Positions 25,636 to 33,794 of a stretch of DNA of 64,000 nucleotides are shown in pieces. Both the position numbers and the translations under genes were made by a program. Under the pieces are notes generated by a model. The model made no database searches, had not been told where the DNA came from, and saw nothing but the letters and a program-made list of their open reading frames with translations. Source of the DNA: Burkholderiales bacterium (GTDB taxonomy: Bacteria > Pseudomonadota > Gammaproteobacteria > Burkholderiales > Burkholderiaceae_E); the NCBI GenBank assembly GCA_026399875.1, contig JAPLQF010000021.1, positions 166,170-230,169 on the forward strand, given 5' to 3'. How positions within the stretch are numbered: the stretch's first letter is position 1; each line of letters opens with the position of its first letter.

Positions 25636-27366
25636 ATGAACGAAGTGTGGATCGTCGACGATGACCAGTCGATTCGTTGGGTGCTCGAGCGTGCCCTGTC
25701 GCGCGAGGGGTTCGATGTCAGGGCCTTCGCGTCGGCCAATGAGTGCCTGAGCGCATTCGAGTCCGGTGAGCCCAAGGTGCTGGTGTCCGATATCCGGATG
25801 CCGGGTGCCTCGGGCATTGAGTTGCTGCAGCAGGTCAAGCAGCGTCGCCCGGGGCTGCCGGTCATCATCATGACCGCGTTTTCCGACCTCGACAGCGCTG
25901 TGTCCGCCTTTCAGGGTGGGGCCTTCGAATACCTGCCCAAGCCCTTCGATCTGCCCAAGGCGGTCGAACTGATCCGTCGGGCAGTCGCTGAGAGCGATCG
26001 CGAGGCGGCAGCCGAAGAGCTGATTCCTGAATCACCCGAAATGCTTGGGCAGGCGCCTGCGATGCAGGAGGTCTTCAGGGCGATCGGCCGCCTGTCGCAG
26101 TCGAATGTCACTGTCATGATCACCGGCGAGTCGGGCAGCGGCAAGGAACTGATCGCCCAGGCCTTGCACCGCCACAGTGCGCGGGCGAATCAGCCTTTCG
26201 TGGCGCTGAACGCCGCCGCCATTCCACGCGATCTGCTCGAGTCCGAGCTCTTCGGCCACGAGCGGGGCGCCTTCACCGGCGCACAGCAGATGCGCCGCGG
26301 ACGCTTCGAGCAGGCCGAGGGCGGCACACTCTTTCTCGACGAAATCGGCGATATGCCGGCCGAATTGCAGACCCGTCTGTTGCGGGTGCTGTCCGATGGG
26401 CATTTTTATCGGGTCGGCGGCCATCAGCCACTCAAGGCGAGTGTGCGGGTGATTGCCGCGACTCATCAGAATCTCGAAGAGCGGGTGCGACAGGGGCTGT
26501 TTCGTGAAGACCTTTTTCACCGATTGAATGTCATCCGTCTGCGACTGCCGCCGCTGCGCGAGCGAGCCCAGGACGTGCCGCTGCTGGCGCGGCATTTCCT
26601 GGCCCGCAGCGCCCGCGAATTGGGCGTCGAAGCCAAACGTCTGTCCGAAGAGGCCCTTGCCAGCCTGTCGGCCTTTTCATGGCCTGGCAATGTCCGCCAG
26701 CTCGAGAACGTCTGCCACTGGCTGACCGTGATGGCGCCTGCGCAGACGGTCGAGTTCAAGGATCTGCCACCCGAGGTCATTCTGGCGCTCTCACCACCAT
26801 TACCTGCGGCATTTGCCAACGGCAGTCCGATTGCAACGCCGACCTCAGTCCACAGCGCCTGGCCCGGCTCGGTTTCCCTGCCCCTGGGCAGCGAACTGCC
26901 TGCGCACGGGGCGGTGAAACGGGCGATGACCGGTGCATCGGCCGAAATCGGCGGATGGCCTGATGCTGATATCGCGCGCGAGCCGGACGCGAACGACGCT
27001 CTTGCGGCGCCGGCGACAGGTGGCCTCTTCGAAGCCCGTTTGCCTGCGCGCGATTGGATCGGTGGCCAGTCGGCCTTCAGCTCGGCGAGCCCCGCAGTGG
27101 TCCACCAGCCAGTGCGGCCCAACTGGGCGGCAATACTTGAGACCGAAGTGCTGCAGATCCTGTCGGCGCAGTCTGCGCGCGGCGGCGAGCCACCGACCAC
27201 CTCGGAGGTGATGGATCAGCTGACCCGGGTCTTCGAGTCGACGGTCATCAAGACCGCCTTGCGCCATACCCGCGGGCGTCGCATCGATGCGGCGCTGCGT
27301 CTGGGCATCGGACGCAATACCATCACTCGAAAGATCCAGGATTTGCGCCTCGAAGACGACGATTGA
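25636..27366 (+). CDS. glnG: Nitrogen regulator NtrC with an extended linker
   Basis: The 576-residue activator has a receiver domain (Asp52 in VSDIRMPG), a sigma-54 AAA+ domain ([37 protein letters not shown]) and a C-terminal Fis helix-turn-helix ([21 protein letters not shown]). Family members usually have about 470-510 residues. The excess is a low-complexity Pro/Ala/Ser-rich stretch of about 120 residues (roughly 385-505) between AAA+ and DNA-binding domains, where the usual linker is short. The reading frame stays open and the HTH is intact, so I take it as a functional long-linker form. It should activate glnA through the sites near 22.15 kb. Confidence 0.93.
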   Translation: MNEVWIVDDDQSIRWVLERALSREGFDVRAFASANECLSAFESGEPKVLVSDIRMPGASGIELLQQVKQRRPGLPVIIMTAFSDLDSAVSAFQGGAFEYLPKPFDLPKAVELIRRAVAESDREAAAEELIPESPEMLGQAPAMQEVFRAIGRLSQSNVTVMITGESGSGKELIAQALHRHSARANQPFVALNAAAIPRDLLESELFGHERGAFTGAQQMRRGRFEQAEGGTLFLDEIGDMPAELQTRLLRVLSDGHFYRVGGHQPLKASVRVIAATHQNLEERVRQGLFREDLFHRLNVIRLRLPPLRERAQDVPLLARHFLARSARELGVEAKRLSEEALASLSAFSWPGNVRQLENVCHWLTVMAPAQTVEFKDLPPEVILALSPPLPAAFANGSPIATPTSVHSAWPGSVSLPLGSELPAHGAVKRAMTGASAEIGGWPDADIAREPDANDALAAPATGGLFEARLPARDWIGGQSAFSSASPAVVHQPVRPNWAAILETEVLQILSAQSARGGEPPTTSEVMDQLTRVFESTVIKTALRHTRGRRIDAALRLGIGRNTITRKIQDLRLEDDD

Positions 27367-27479
27367 GCAATCGATGACCGGCTGCGCGATACCGGTCCCG
27401 GATGTCTGTGCCGCCTGACGTCATCTCGCCGTTGATCGGATGTGATCCAATTCAGTCTTCAAACCACTGAGGGACGCTC

Positions 27480-28058
27480 ATGTCAGGTAGTCAGTTTCAT
27501 GTCCATGGTCCTCACGACCACGAAATCGAACACGCAGCCGAGCACGGCGCCCACGACCGCATGTCGGGCCGTATCGCGGTGACCACCGCGCTGATTGCGA
27601 CGGTTGGTGCGATCTTCGCCTATCAGTCGGGCGCGACGCAGGCCGAGGCGGTGCTCTTCAAGAACAATGCGGCGATCAAGAAGACCGAGGCCTCGAATCA
27701 ATGGAATTACTATCAGGCCAAGAGCAGCAAGCAGAACCTTGCTGAGCTTGCCATCGAGGTTGTGCCTGCGGCTCGCCAGGACGACTACCGGGCGCAGGTC
27801 AAGCGCTATGGCGAAGAGAAGGCGGTGATCAAGCAGGATGCCGAACGGCTCGAGGCTGAATCACTCAAATGGGATCACGACAGCGACCATGCTCTGCATG
27901 TGCATCACCGTTGGGCTCAGGCGACGACCGTGCTTCAGATTTCGATTGCACTCGCCGCGATTGCACTGCTGACCCGTCGTACATGGCTCCTGAGCGGCGT
28001 TTATGGGGTGGCCGCGGTGGGGGGCATCCTGGGTGTGCTGGCGGCGATGAATATCTGA
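27480..28058 (+). CDS. DUF4337-type membrane protein
   Basis: The 192-residue protein has a histidine-rich cytosolic start (HVHGPHDHEIEHAAEHGAHD), one membrane helix near residues 31-48, a charged helical middle (EASNQWNYYQAKSSKQNLAELAIEV..., the DUF4337 hallmark) and two C-terminal helices. The family has no assigned function. The His/Asp/Glu-rich N-terminus could bind metal, but that is only composition. It lies 113 bp after ntrC and is convergent with xthA, with 4 bp between the stop codons. GGGACG, not a strong ribosome site, precedes ATG 27480. Confidence 0.75.
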   Translation: MSGSQFHVHGPHDHEIEHAAEHGAHDRMSGRIAVTTALIATVGAIFAYQSGATQAEAVLFKNNAAIKKTEASNQWNYYQAKSSKQNLAELAIEVVPAARQDDYRAQVKRYGEEKAVIKQDAERLEAESLKWDHDSDHALHVHHRWAQATTVLQISIALAAIALLTRRTWLLSGVYGVAAVGGILGVLAAMNI

Positions 28059-28062
28059 GCTG

Positions 28063-28857
28063 TCAGTCGGTCGCGCGGCCGGGGCCCAGTTCAAGGACCA
28101 CCGGCGCGTGATCCGAAGGCTGCTGCCACTTTCGGGGCGCGCGGTCGATGAGGCATGAGCTGGCCAAGGGCTTCAGCGCATCGCTCACCAGCAGGTGATC
28201 GATGCGCAGGCCGCGGTTCTTCTGGAATCCGAGCTGGCGGTAGTCCCACCAGCTGAAGGTCTTGTCGGGCTGATCGAAGAGCCTGAAGGCATCGCTCAGA
28301 CCGAGAGCCATCAACTGGCGCAGACGATCGCGCTCGGGGACCGAGCACAGCACCTGATCGGCCCAGGCTGCCGGGTCATGCACATCGCGATCTTCGGGTG
28401 CGATGTTGTAGTCGCCGGCCACCACCAGCCGGGGTTGGGTGTTCAGCATTTCGCCGGTCCAGGCAATGAGCGCGTCGAACCAGCGCAACTTGTAGTCGTA
28501 TTTGTCGCTGCCCACCGCCTGCCCGTTGGGCACATAGGCGCAGACCACTCGCACACCACCCAATTCGGCGCTGATCAGTCGCTTCTGTTCGTCCGGGAAG
28601 TGCGGATTGCCGATCATGCTCTGGCTTGGCTCCCAGCCTCGATCGGCGCGCCACAGGATTGCCACGCCGTTGTAGGTCGATTGCCCCGAATAGATCGACT
28701 GGTAGCCGGCCGCGGCCAGCTCGAGCGCCGGGAAACGATCGTCGGTCAGCTTGGTCTCCTGCAGGCACAGGATGTCGACCGGATTGGCCTGCAGCCAGGT
28801 CAGGACCTGTGGCAGGCGGATCTTCAGGGAGTTGACGTTCCAGGTGGCAATTTTCAT
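28063..28857 (-). CDS. xthA: Exodeoxyribonuclease III
   Basis: The 264-residue enzyme starts MKIATWNVNSLKIRLPQVL, followed by the EEP-family motifs LCLQETKL, VAGDYNIAPEDRDVHDP and the final SDHAPVVLEL. It is an AP endonuclease and 3'-5' exonuclease of base-excision repair. ATG 28857 is chosen because the fold begins there; the open frame to 29094 is antisense-like filler overlapping the next gene. It follows the alpha/beta hydrolase gene by 58 bp on the same strand and may share its transcript. Confidence 0.95.
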   Translation of the reverse strand: MKIATWNVNSLKIRLPQVLTWLQANPVDILCLQETKLTDDRFPALELAAAGYQSIYSGQSTYNGVAILWRADRGWEPSQSMIGNPHFPDEQKRLISAELGGVRVVCAYVPNGQAVGSDKYDYKLRWFDALIAWTGEMLNTQPRLVVAGDYNIAPEDRDVHDPAAWADQVLCSVPERDRLRQLMALGLSDAFRLFDQPDKTFSWWDYRQLGFQKNRGLRIDHLLVSDALKPLASSCLIDRAPRKWQQPSDHAPVVLELGPGRATD

Positions 28858-28915
28858 GAGAGCTTCAGAGCGGGTATCAGTTCGGGTTACGGCGATTTCC
28901 TGGGGTGAATACCGC

Positions 28916-29854
28916 TCATCGCATCCGCGACAGCAGATCGCGCAGCGGTTCATCGACCCAGGCGCGGGTGACAAAGTCCCTATGCTCGGCAGACAGCGAT
29001 GGTACCGACCATACGCCGCCGCCCGCCAGACGATCCGGGGCGCGGGTCTGCACCGCGATGTTGCGCTGTGCCAGCGCCAGATTGAACGCGACATTCTCGC
29101 TCAGGCTCGAGTTGCCCCAGGCGCTCACGAAAAAGGCTCGGCGATGATGCGCGGTGATCCAGCGCTCGAAGCGCTCCTGCTCGCCATAGAGGGCATCGAG
29201 CAGAACGACGCCGGCCAGTCTTGTGCCCAGGCTGTCTTGCGCAAGGCAATAAGAAAGGGGCAGATAGCCGCCGCTGTAGGCCACCAGCACCACGCGCGAG
29301 CGCTGCAGGGCCTTGAGTGGCACACCGGACATCGTTGCCAGATGGCTGAAGGCCTCTTCCAGATAGCTGGGCGCAAAGCGGCTGTCCCAGAAATGGCCGG
29401 CGCTTGAATCCCAGGCGTCGAACGCCAGTTGGGGGGCGACCAGGACGCCGTCGATACCCGAGGCATCGAACTGCTCAGCGACGCGCTGGCGCAGGATCAC
29501 ATCGCGGGTCAGCGTGGCGCCATTGCCATGAAAGAACACCACCACCAGGGAACTGGTCGAGCCGCGATAGCCGGCACCGACATGCAACAGGGAACGACGA
29601 TCGCTGTAAGTAGTCTGCGCTGCGTAAAATCCGCCGCGCGCTGACATATGGCCGATCTGGCCGTCCAGCGTGGCATCGAGAAACGGCAAACCGGTATCAG
29701 GCACGGTTCCCTCATACGGGAAGGCCGAGTGGTGCATTGTGGTCAGCATCTGGCGTTCGGCAAGCACAGGACGGGCCGAGGCGCTGCGCAAGGCTGCGGT
29801 TGCGCCGACTGCCGCGCCGACCGCCCCAAGCAGGGCGCGGCGCCCGGTTTTCAC
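28916..29854 (-). CDS. Exported alpha/beta hydrolase-like protein with a Tat-type signal
   Basis: The 312-residue protein begins at GTG 29854 inside the upstream stop (GTGA overlap of 4 bp). Its N-terminus, MKTGRRALLGAVGAAVGATAALRSASARP, has a twin arginine before a hydrophobic run, suggesting Tat export. The mature part has an alpha/beta hydrolase layout: VVVFFHGNGAT (oxyanion strand), VLVAYSGGYLPLSYCL (nucleophile Ser in the A-Y-S-G-G elbow), LLDALYGEQERF (acid) and a late SAEHRDFVTRAW (His). The substrate is unknown. It is the third gene of a coupled operon with a PCMT-like and a spermidine-synthase-like protein. The longer open frame to 30139 is a shadow. Confidence 0.75.
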   Translation of the reverse strand: MKTGRRALLGAVGAAVGATAALRSASARPVLAERQMLTTMHHSAFPYEGTVPDTGLPFLDATLDGQIGHMSARGGFYAAQTTYSDRRSLLHVGAGYRGSTSSLVVVFFHGNGATLTRDVILRQRVAEQFDASGIDGVLVAPQLAFDAWDSSAGHFWDSRFAPSYLEEAFSHLATMSGVPLKALQRSRVVLVAYSGGYLPLSYCLAQDSLGTRLAGVVLLDALYGEQERFERWITAHHRRAFFVSAWGNSSLSENVAFNLALAQRNIAVQTRAPDRLAGGGVWSVPSLSAEHRDFVTRAWVDEPLRDLLSRMR

Positions 29855-32550
29855 ACGAATGCTCCGCGCATCGGATTGCCTTGCAGCGGCTTGAGCACCG
29901 CATAGAACATTGGCAGTGCCAGCAGATAGGCTGCGCCGCTGACCGCCAGGACGCTGTGCAGCCCAAAGGACGTGGCCAGGACGGGCACCAGCGCGGCGCC
30001 GATCACCGAGAAGCATCCGTTGATGCCCCAGGCCCACAGGAACATGGCTTCCTTGCCCAAACGGCCCAGGGTGGTCATCGCTACCGGCATCGGAAAGCCC
30101 ATCAGGAAAGCGGGCGGTGCGATCAGCACGAAGCAGCACAGCAGACGCACCGCGTAGGGCAGGGCGGCAATCGCGTCGAGTGCATGATCAATCCACAGGC
30201 CATAAGCGATCAGGATGGCTCCGATCAGGCCGAAGATCAATGGCATGACGCGGCGGGCCTGCGGCAGGGCCCGCTCCGACACGAAACTGCCAAGACCGGA
30301 GAAGATCAGCATGCCGGTGATCAGCACCGAGGCCGAAATCGTGGCATTGCCGAGCGCCAGGATGAAGTGCGCGATCAGGCCGACCTCGACCATGATGTAG
30401 CCCAGGCCCAGACAGGCGAAATAGACGATGGTGCGAGCCTTGCCCGGATAGCGGCTGAAGATCGTGCGCCAGCCGAACACCAGCGGCAGCAGCACCAGCG
30501 ACAGCGCCGCGATGCAGGCCACACCGAGCGTGGCCCAGATCAGCAGAAAGCCCCACTCATCCTGAAGAATCTCTAGCCGGTCGGTCACCCGCGGCAGGTC
30601 GGCAAACTTTACATAGGCCGCGAAATAGGGCTGGGCATTGCTGAGCACGCGGGTGTCAAAGACATAGTCGCGCGCCAGCGCATCCCACTGGCCGGTTACC
30701 AGCGCATGCCAGGCCAGGCGGCCCAACTGGATGGACGGCAACACCTGCGGGGCATCGGCATTGCCCGGAGGCGGCTCCTGCGAGTCGGTGGCTGAACCGG
30801 TCTGCGGTGGCGCACTGGTGCTTGTGGTGCTTGTGGTGCTTGCGATGCTTGCGGTGCTTGCAGCGCTTGCGTCACCGATCGACTGCGCTGCACCGGTGCC
30901 GAAGATCTGCTCGCGATATTCGCCCAGCAATGCCGCCTGACCGCTGGTATCCACCGTCAGCCCATGCGAATAGATCTCATCGAATGACATGGCCGCAGTG
31001 TGCTTTCGCAGCAGCTCGATCTCGCTGTCGCTGAAGCCATCGCGCTTGAACAACACGGTCGTTGAGGACAGGTAGGCCGAGACGACGAAGAACTTGCGCG
31101 AGATGTCGGCGCCGCCCACCTCACGCGCCGCAGCCGCCATCGTGGCGTAGAGCTTGAGCACCGACTTCGGCGGTTCTTCCTTGTTCCACAGCGTCACCGA
31201 CAGCACGCCGTCGGGCTTGAGTGCCTGCATGTAGTGCGCCATCGCCTGGCGGGTGTAGGCGTATTTCTCGACGATCGCAAAGCCGCCCGGGCTTGAGAGG
31301 CCGGCCGAATCGGCCAGCGACAGGTCGACGATATCGAAACGGTCGCGCACACCGGCCAGATAGATCCGTCCTTCGTAGTCGATCACTTCGACGCCTGGCT
31401 GATGCAGGATGTCGCCGGTGAACTCGCGCAGGACCGGTTGCGTGCGGAAGGCGTCGAGGATGCCGCGATCGCCCTCGGCCACCGTCACGCTCGTTGATCC
31501 GGCAGCCAGGGCCAATGCTGTCGACAAGCCGCCGCTGAACTGCGCCACGAAGGTCTGCGGCTTGTTCTTGATCAGGTAGGGATAGAACATCGGCAGATAG
31601 CGGTAGTAGGCAGTCTGCTCGGGGGGCAATTTGCGGATGATGCCGATCGGGCCTTCGCCGTCGCTGTAAAGGCCCAGATAGGCATTCGAGGGCATCTGCG
31701 GCAGATTGAAGGCGGCGTTGTCGGACAGGCCTGGCGCAAAGTGCAGGTAGGAGCTCGAATAGACCTCCAGATAGCCGAAGGGTGAGGTGCTCTCGAGGAT
31801 GCGCTTGCTGTCCGGAAACTTGCGTGCGTAGCTCACGCCCTTGTAGTCGGAGATGGCGATCTTTGGCACGCCCAGCGCGCCGGGCAGCACGAAATGCGCC
31901 GCCAGGGTCAGTGCCGCCACCGCCGCCAGACGCATCGCGCCGCCGCGATTGCCAAGTGCCAGGAACCACAATATCGAGCCAAGGGCCCACAGCGCCAACG
32001 GCACCGCGATCAGGTCCTGCGGACGCAGCGCATACATGCTCAGCAGCAGCAGCAGGCCACAGATCCCCGAGCCGACCAGGTCAGCAAAATAGATGCGGTT
32101 GAAGATGGTCTGGGCGCGCTGGAACACCACCCCCAGAAACAGGGCTCCGGCCAGAAAGGGCGTCAGATAGAGCACGAAGTTGAGCGCAAGGCGCCACTTC
32201 TGCATCGGGTCGGAGACCAGAAAGATGGCGTTGAAGGGAAACTGCTGTGCGATCAGGTTCGAGGCCACCGCCAGCGGACCGAAGGCCAGCAGCGCCGCGG
32301 TCGACAGGCCGCGCCAGTGGCGGTCGAACCACTGCGGGAAAATGCACATCACCGCGCTGGTCAGGCCGAAGCCGAGCATCGCCAGGCTCACCACCAGCGA
32401 ACCGAAGTGCGCCCAGCTGCCAACCGCAAAAATGCGCATGATGGCGATCTGCAGTGCAATCACGGCGCCGGCCACAAGGCCGACCGCGAGGTACACCGGC
32501 ATCAGGGAGCGCGCGCCGAAGCCTCCCGTTCCAGAGACAGCGGCGCTCAC
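29851..32550 (-). CDS. Polytopic membrane protein with spermidine-synthase-like domain
   Basis: The 899-residue protein has about seven N-terminal membrane helices (residues about 15-235), a soluble SAM-methyltransferase/SpeE-like domain (about 240-660) and about seven C-terminal helices. In the soluble part, FVAQFSGGLSTALALAAGSTSVTVAEGD takes the place of the SpeE nucleotide loop and FDIVDLSLADSAGLSS that of the catalytic D-(S/T)-x-D-P region; the key aspartates of aminopropyl transfer are not preserved, so polyamine synthesis is doubtful. A Ser/Thr/Ala/Pro-rich insert (about 553-605), coded by 9-bp repeats, interrupts the domain. It overlaps both neighbours by 4 bp. Membrane-embedded SpeE-like proteins are widespread but not understood. 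Confidence 0.75.
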   Translation of the reverse strand: MSAAVSGTGGFGARSLMPVYLAVGLVAGAVIALQIAIMRIFAVGSWAHFGSLVVSLAMLGFGLTSAVMCIFPQWFDRHWRGLSTAALLAFGPLAVASNLIAQQFPFNAIFLVSDPMQKWRLALNFVLYLTPFLAGALFLGVVFQRAQTIFNRIYFADLVGSGICGLLLLLSMYALRPQDLIAVPLALWALGSILWFLALGNRGGAMRLAAVAALTLAAHFVLPGALGVPKIAISDYKGVSYARKFPDSKRILESTSPFGYLEVYSSSYLHFAPGLSDNAAFNLPQMPSNAYLGLYSDGEGPIGIIRKLPPEQTAYYRYLPMFYPYLIKNKPQTFVAQFSGGLSTALALAAGSTSVTVAEGDRGILDAFRTQPVLREFTGDILHQPGVEVIDYEGRIYLAGVRDRFDIVDLSLADSAGLSSPGGFAIVEKYAYTRQAMAHYMQALKPDGVLSVTLWNKEEPPKSVLKLYATMAAAAREVGGADISRKFFVVSAYLSSTTVLFKRDGFSDSEIELLRKHTAAMSFDEIYSHGLTVDTSGQAALLGEYREQIFGTGAAQSIGDASAASTASIASTTSTTSTSAPPQTGSATDSQEPPPGNADAPQVLPSIQLGRLAWHALVTGQWDALARDYVFDTRVLSNAQPYFAAYVKFADLPRVTDRLEILQDEWGFLLIWATLGVACIAALSLVLLPLVFGWRTIFSRYPGKARTIVYFACLGLGYIMVEVGLIAHFILALGNATISASVLITGMLIFSGLGSFVSERALPQARRVMPLIFGLIGAILIAYGLWIDHALDAIAALPYAVRLLCCFVLIAPPAFLMGFPMPVAMTTLGRLGKEAMFLWAWGINGCFSVIGAALVPVLATSFGLHSVLAVSGAAYLLALPMFYAVLKPLQGNPMRGAFV
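30818..30871. repeat. 9-bp tandem repeat (6 units) inside the membrane-protein gene
   Basis: Six units of the form (G/A)TGCTTG(T/C)G follow one another (GTGCTTGTG twice, GTGCTTGCG, ATGCTTGCG, GTGCTTGCA, GCGCTTGCG). Read on the minus strand they encode a Ser/Thr/Ala tripeptide repeat. The 9-bp period keeps the frame, so copy number can change without breaking the gene. Confidence 0.75.
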
Positions 32551-33413
32551 CGGTTATGGGTGCCTTTGATCTCGTCGTTGTCGAGTTTGGTGAAGGGCAC
32601 GAACGGCACGATGCGACCGCCATAGATGTCGGAGCGGGTCACCTTGATTTCCCCGTCGGCGCCTTTTTCCTTGGTGACCTTGAGCACGCGCTGGGCCCCG
32701 GGCGGACCGACCGGTATGACCATCACACCACCGACTTTCAGCTGTTGCAGCAGGGGCGGCGGCACATGGTCAATGCCGCAGGTGACGATGATCTTGTCAA
32801 AGGGGCCGGCATCCGCCCAGCCATAGTAGCCATCGGCATTCCTGGTCTGGATGGCCTTGAACTCGGTGTAACCGCTGGCGATCAGCTTGTCGTAGGTTGA
32901 ACGGGTGCGCTCGGCGACCGGCTTGATGATCTCGATGGTCCAAAGCTTGTCGGTCAGGTAGGACAGGTAGGCTGCCTGGTAACCCGAGCCGGTGCCAATT
33001 TCGAGGACCTTGTCGCCTTCCTGGACATCGATCGACGAGGTCATTTTGGCGACGATGTGGGGCCCGGAAATCGTCACGCCATAGCCGATATCGAGGAAGG
33101 CATGATCGTAGGCGCGCGCCAGGTTGCGATCGAGCACGAAGTCTTCGCGCGGCGTCATCAGGAAGGCTCGCTGATTACGCTCGTCTTTCAGGTCCTTGTT
33201 CTTCAGAGCCGCCTGATAGCGAGCCCAGCGCATCGCCAGATATTTCGGGTTTTCACCGCGCGTCTCGACGCCCCATTTCACGAAAGCGGCCTCGTCGGTC
33301 ATCGGCGGGCCGGATTTTCGATCCCACTTCCTGGGGATCGCCGCAAGTGCTGGCCAGGCGGAGACGGCAGCAGCCAGTGTGGCAGCGCCACGCAAGAAGT
33401 CAGATCGGTTCAT
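32547..33413 (-). CDS. Exported protein-L-isoaspartate O-methyltransferase-like protein
   Basis: The 288-residue protein has an N-terminal export-like signal (MNRSDFLRGAATLAAAVSAWPALA; R-S-D-F-L-R resembles a Tat motif with one arginine lost), then the PCMT fold: RAFLMTPREDFV, GYGVTISGPHIVAKM, the SAM motif VLEIGTGSGYQAAYLS (137-152), and FDKIIVTCGIDHVPPPLLQQLKVGGVMVIPVG. PCMTs repair isoaspartate in aged proteins in the cytosol with SAM; a signal peptide on one is odd because SAM is not expected in the periplasm. The start may be a membrane anchor, or the enzyme may have another role. It is the first gene of the coupled operon, overlapping the next gene by 4 bp. Confidence 0.8.
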   Translation of the reverse strand: MNRSDFLRGAATLAAAVSAWPALAAIPRKWDRKSGPPMTDEAAFVKWGVETRGENPKYLAMRWARYQAALKNKDLKDERNQRAFLMTPREDFVLDRNLARAYDHAFLDIGYGVTISGPHIVAKMTSSIDVQEGDKVLEIGTGSGYQAAYLSYLTDKLWTIEIIKPVAERTRSTYDKLIASGYTEFKAIQTRNADGYYGWADAGPFDKIIVTCGIDHVPPPLLQQLKVGGVMVIPVGPPGAQRVLKVTKEKGADGEIKVTRSDIYGGRIVPFVPFTKLDNDEIKGTHNR

Positions 33414-33794
33414 GGGAAATAAATTTTTTTGGAGTGCAGCGCTCGGCAGGTCGACATCTTATCGTCTCGGGGCCATGCCGATGCTGTCTGCTGCACACGG
33501 TCATCGGTATTGACGTCGCGTTCAGGTGTGCACTTTGCCCACTTTCATTTTGCATTGCGAAATATCGGATCAATCGGCGGGAAACTGAAGGGTTTCGCTG
33601 GCCTGATGTGACGCTTCGATGTTTACTAGAGGGCTGCGCTGAACGGCGACAGATCCCCCAGGTTCGTTTAATGGCGTCGCCCCTGCCGGTGCGTTGCGTC
33701 AGATTCTCAATGGTGGTCGGTCCTTCACGCCTATTTTCAGCGCCTGTCGGTCAGCCGGTTTGGCGCCGCGAAAGCCGATCCCCCAGGATTCCTG
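33414..33794. other. 381-bp divergent intergenic region without a gene
   Basis: The region separates the PCMT operon (minus) from the CoA ligase gene (plus) and is more A/T-rich than its surroundings. A T7 tract (33424-33430) lies just upstream of the PCMT start. TTGACG (33510-33515) could be a -35 box for the plus strand, but no convincing -10 follows. I see no ORF with coding character, no tRNA and no strong hairpin. Both promoters must lie here. Confidence 0.5.

Noticed and set aside
30818..30871. CRISPR-like array
   Set aside because: The units are 9 bp, contiguous, without spacers and in frame within a gene.
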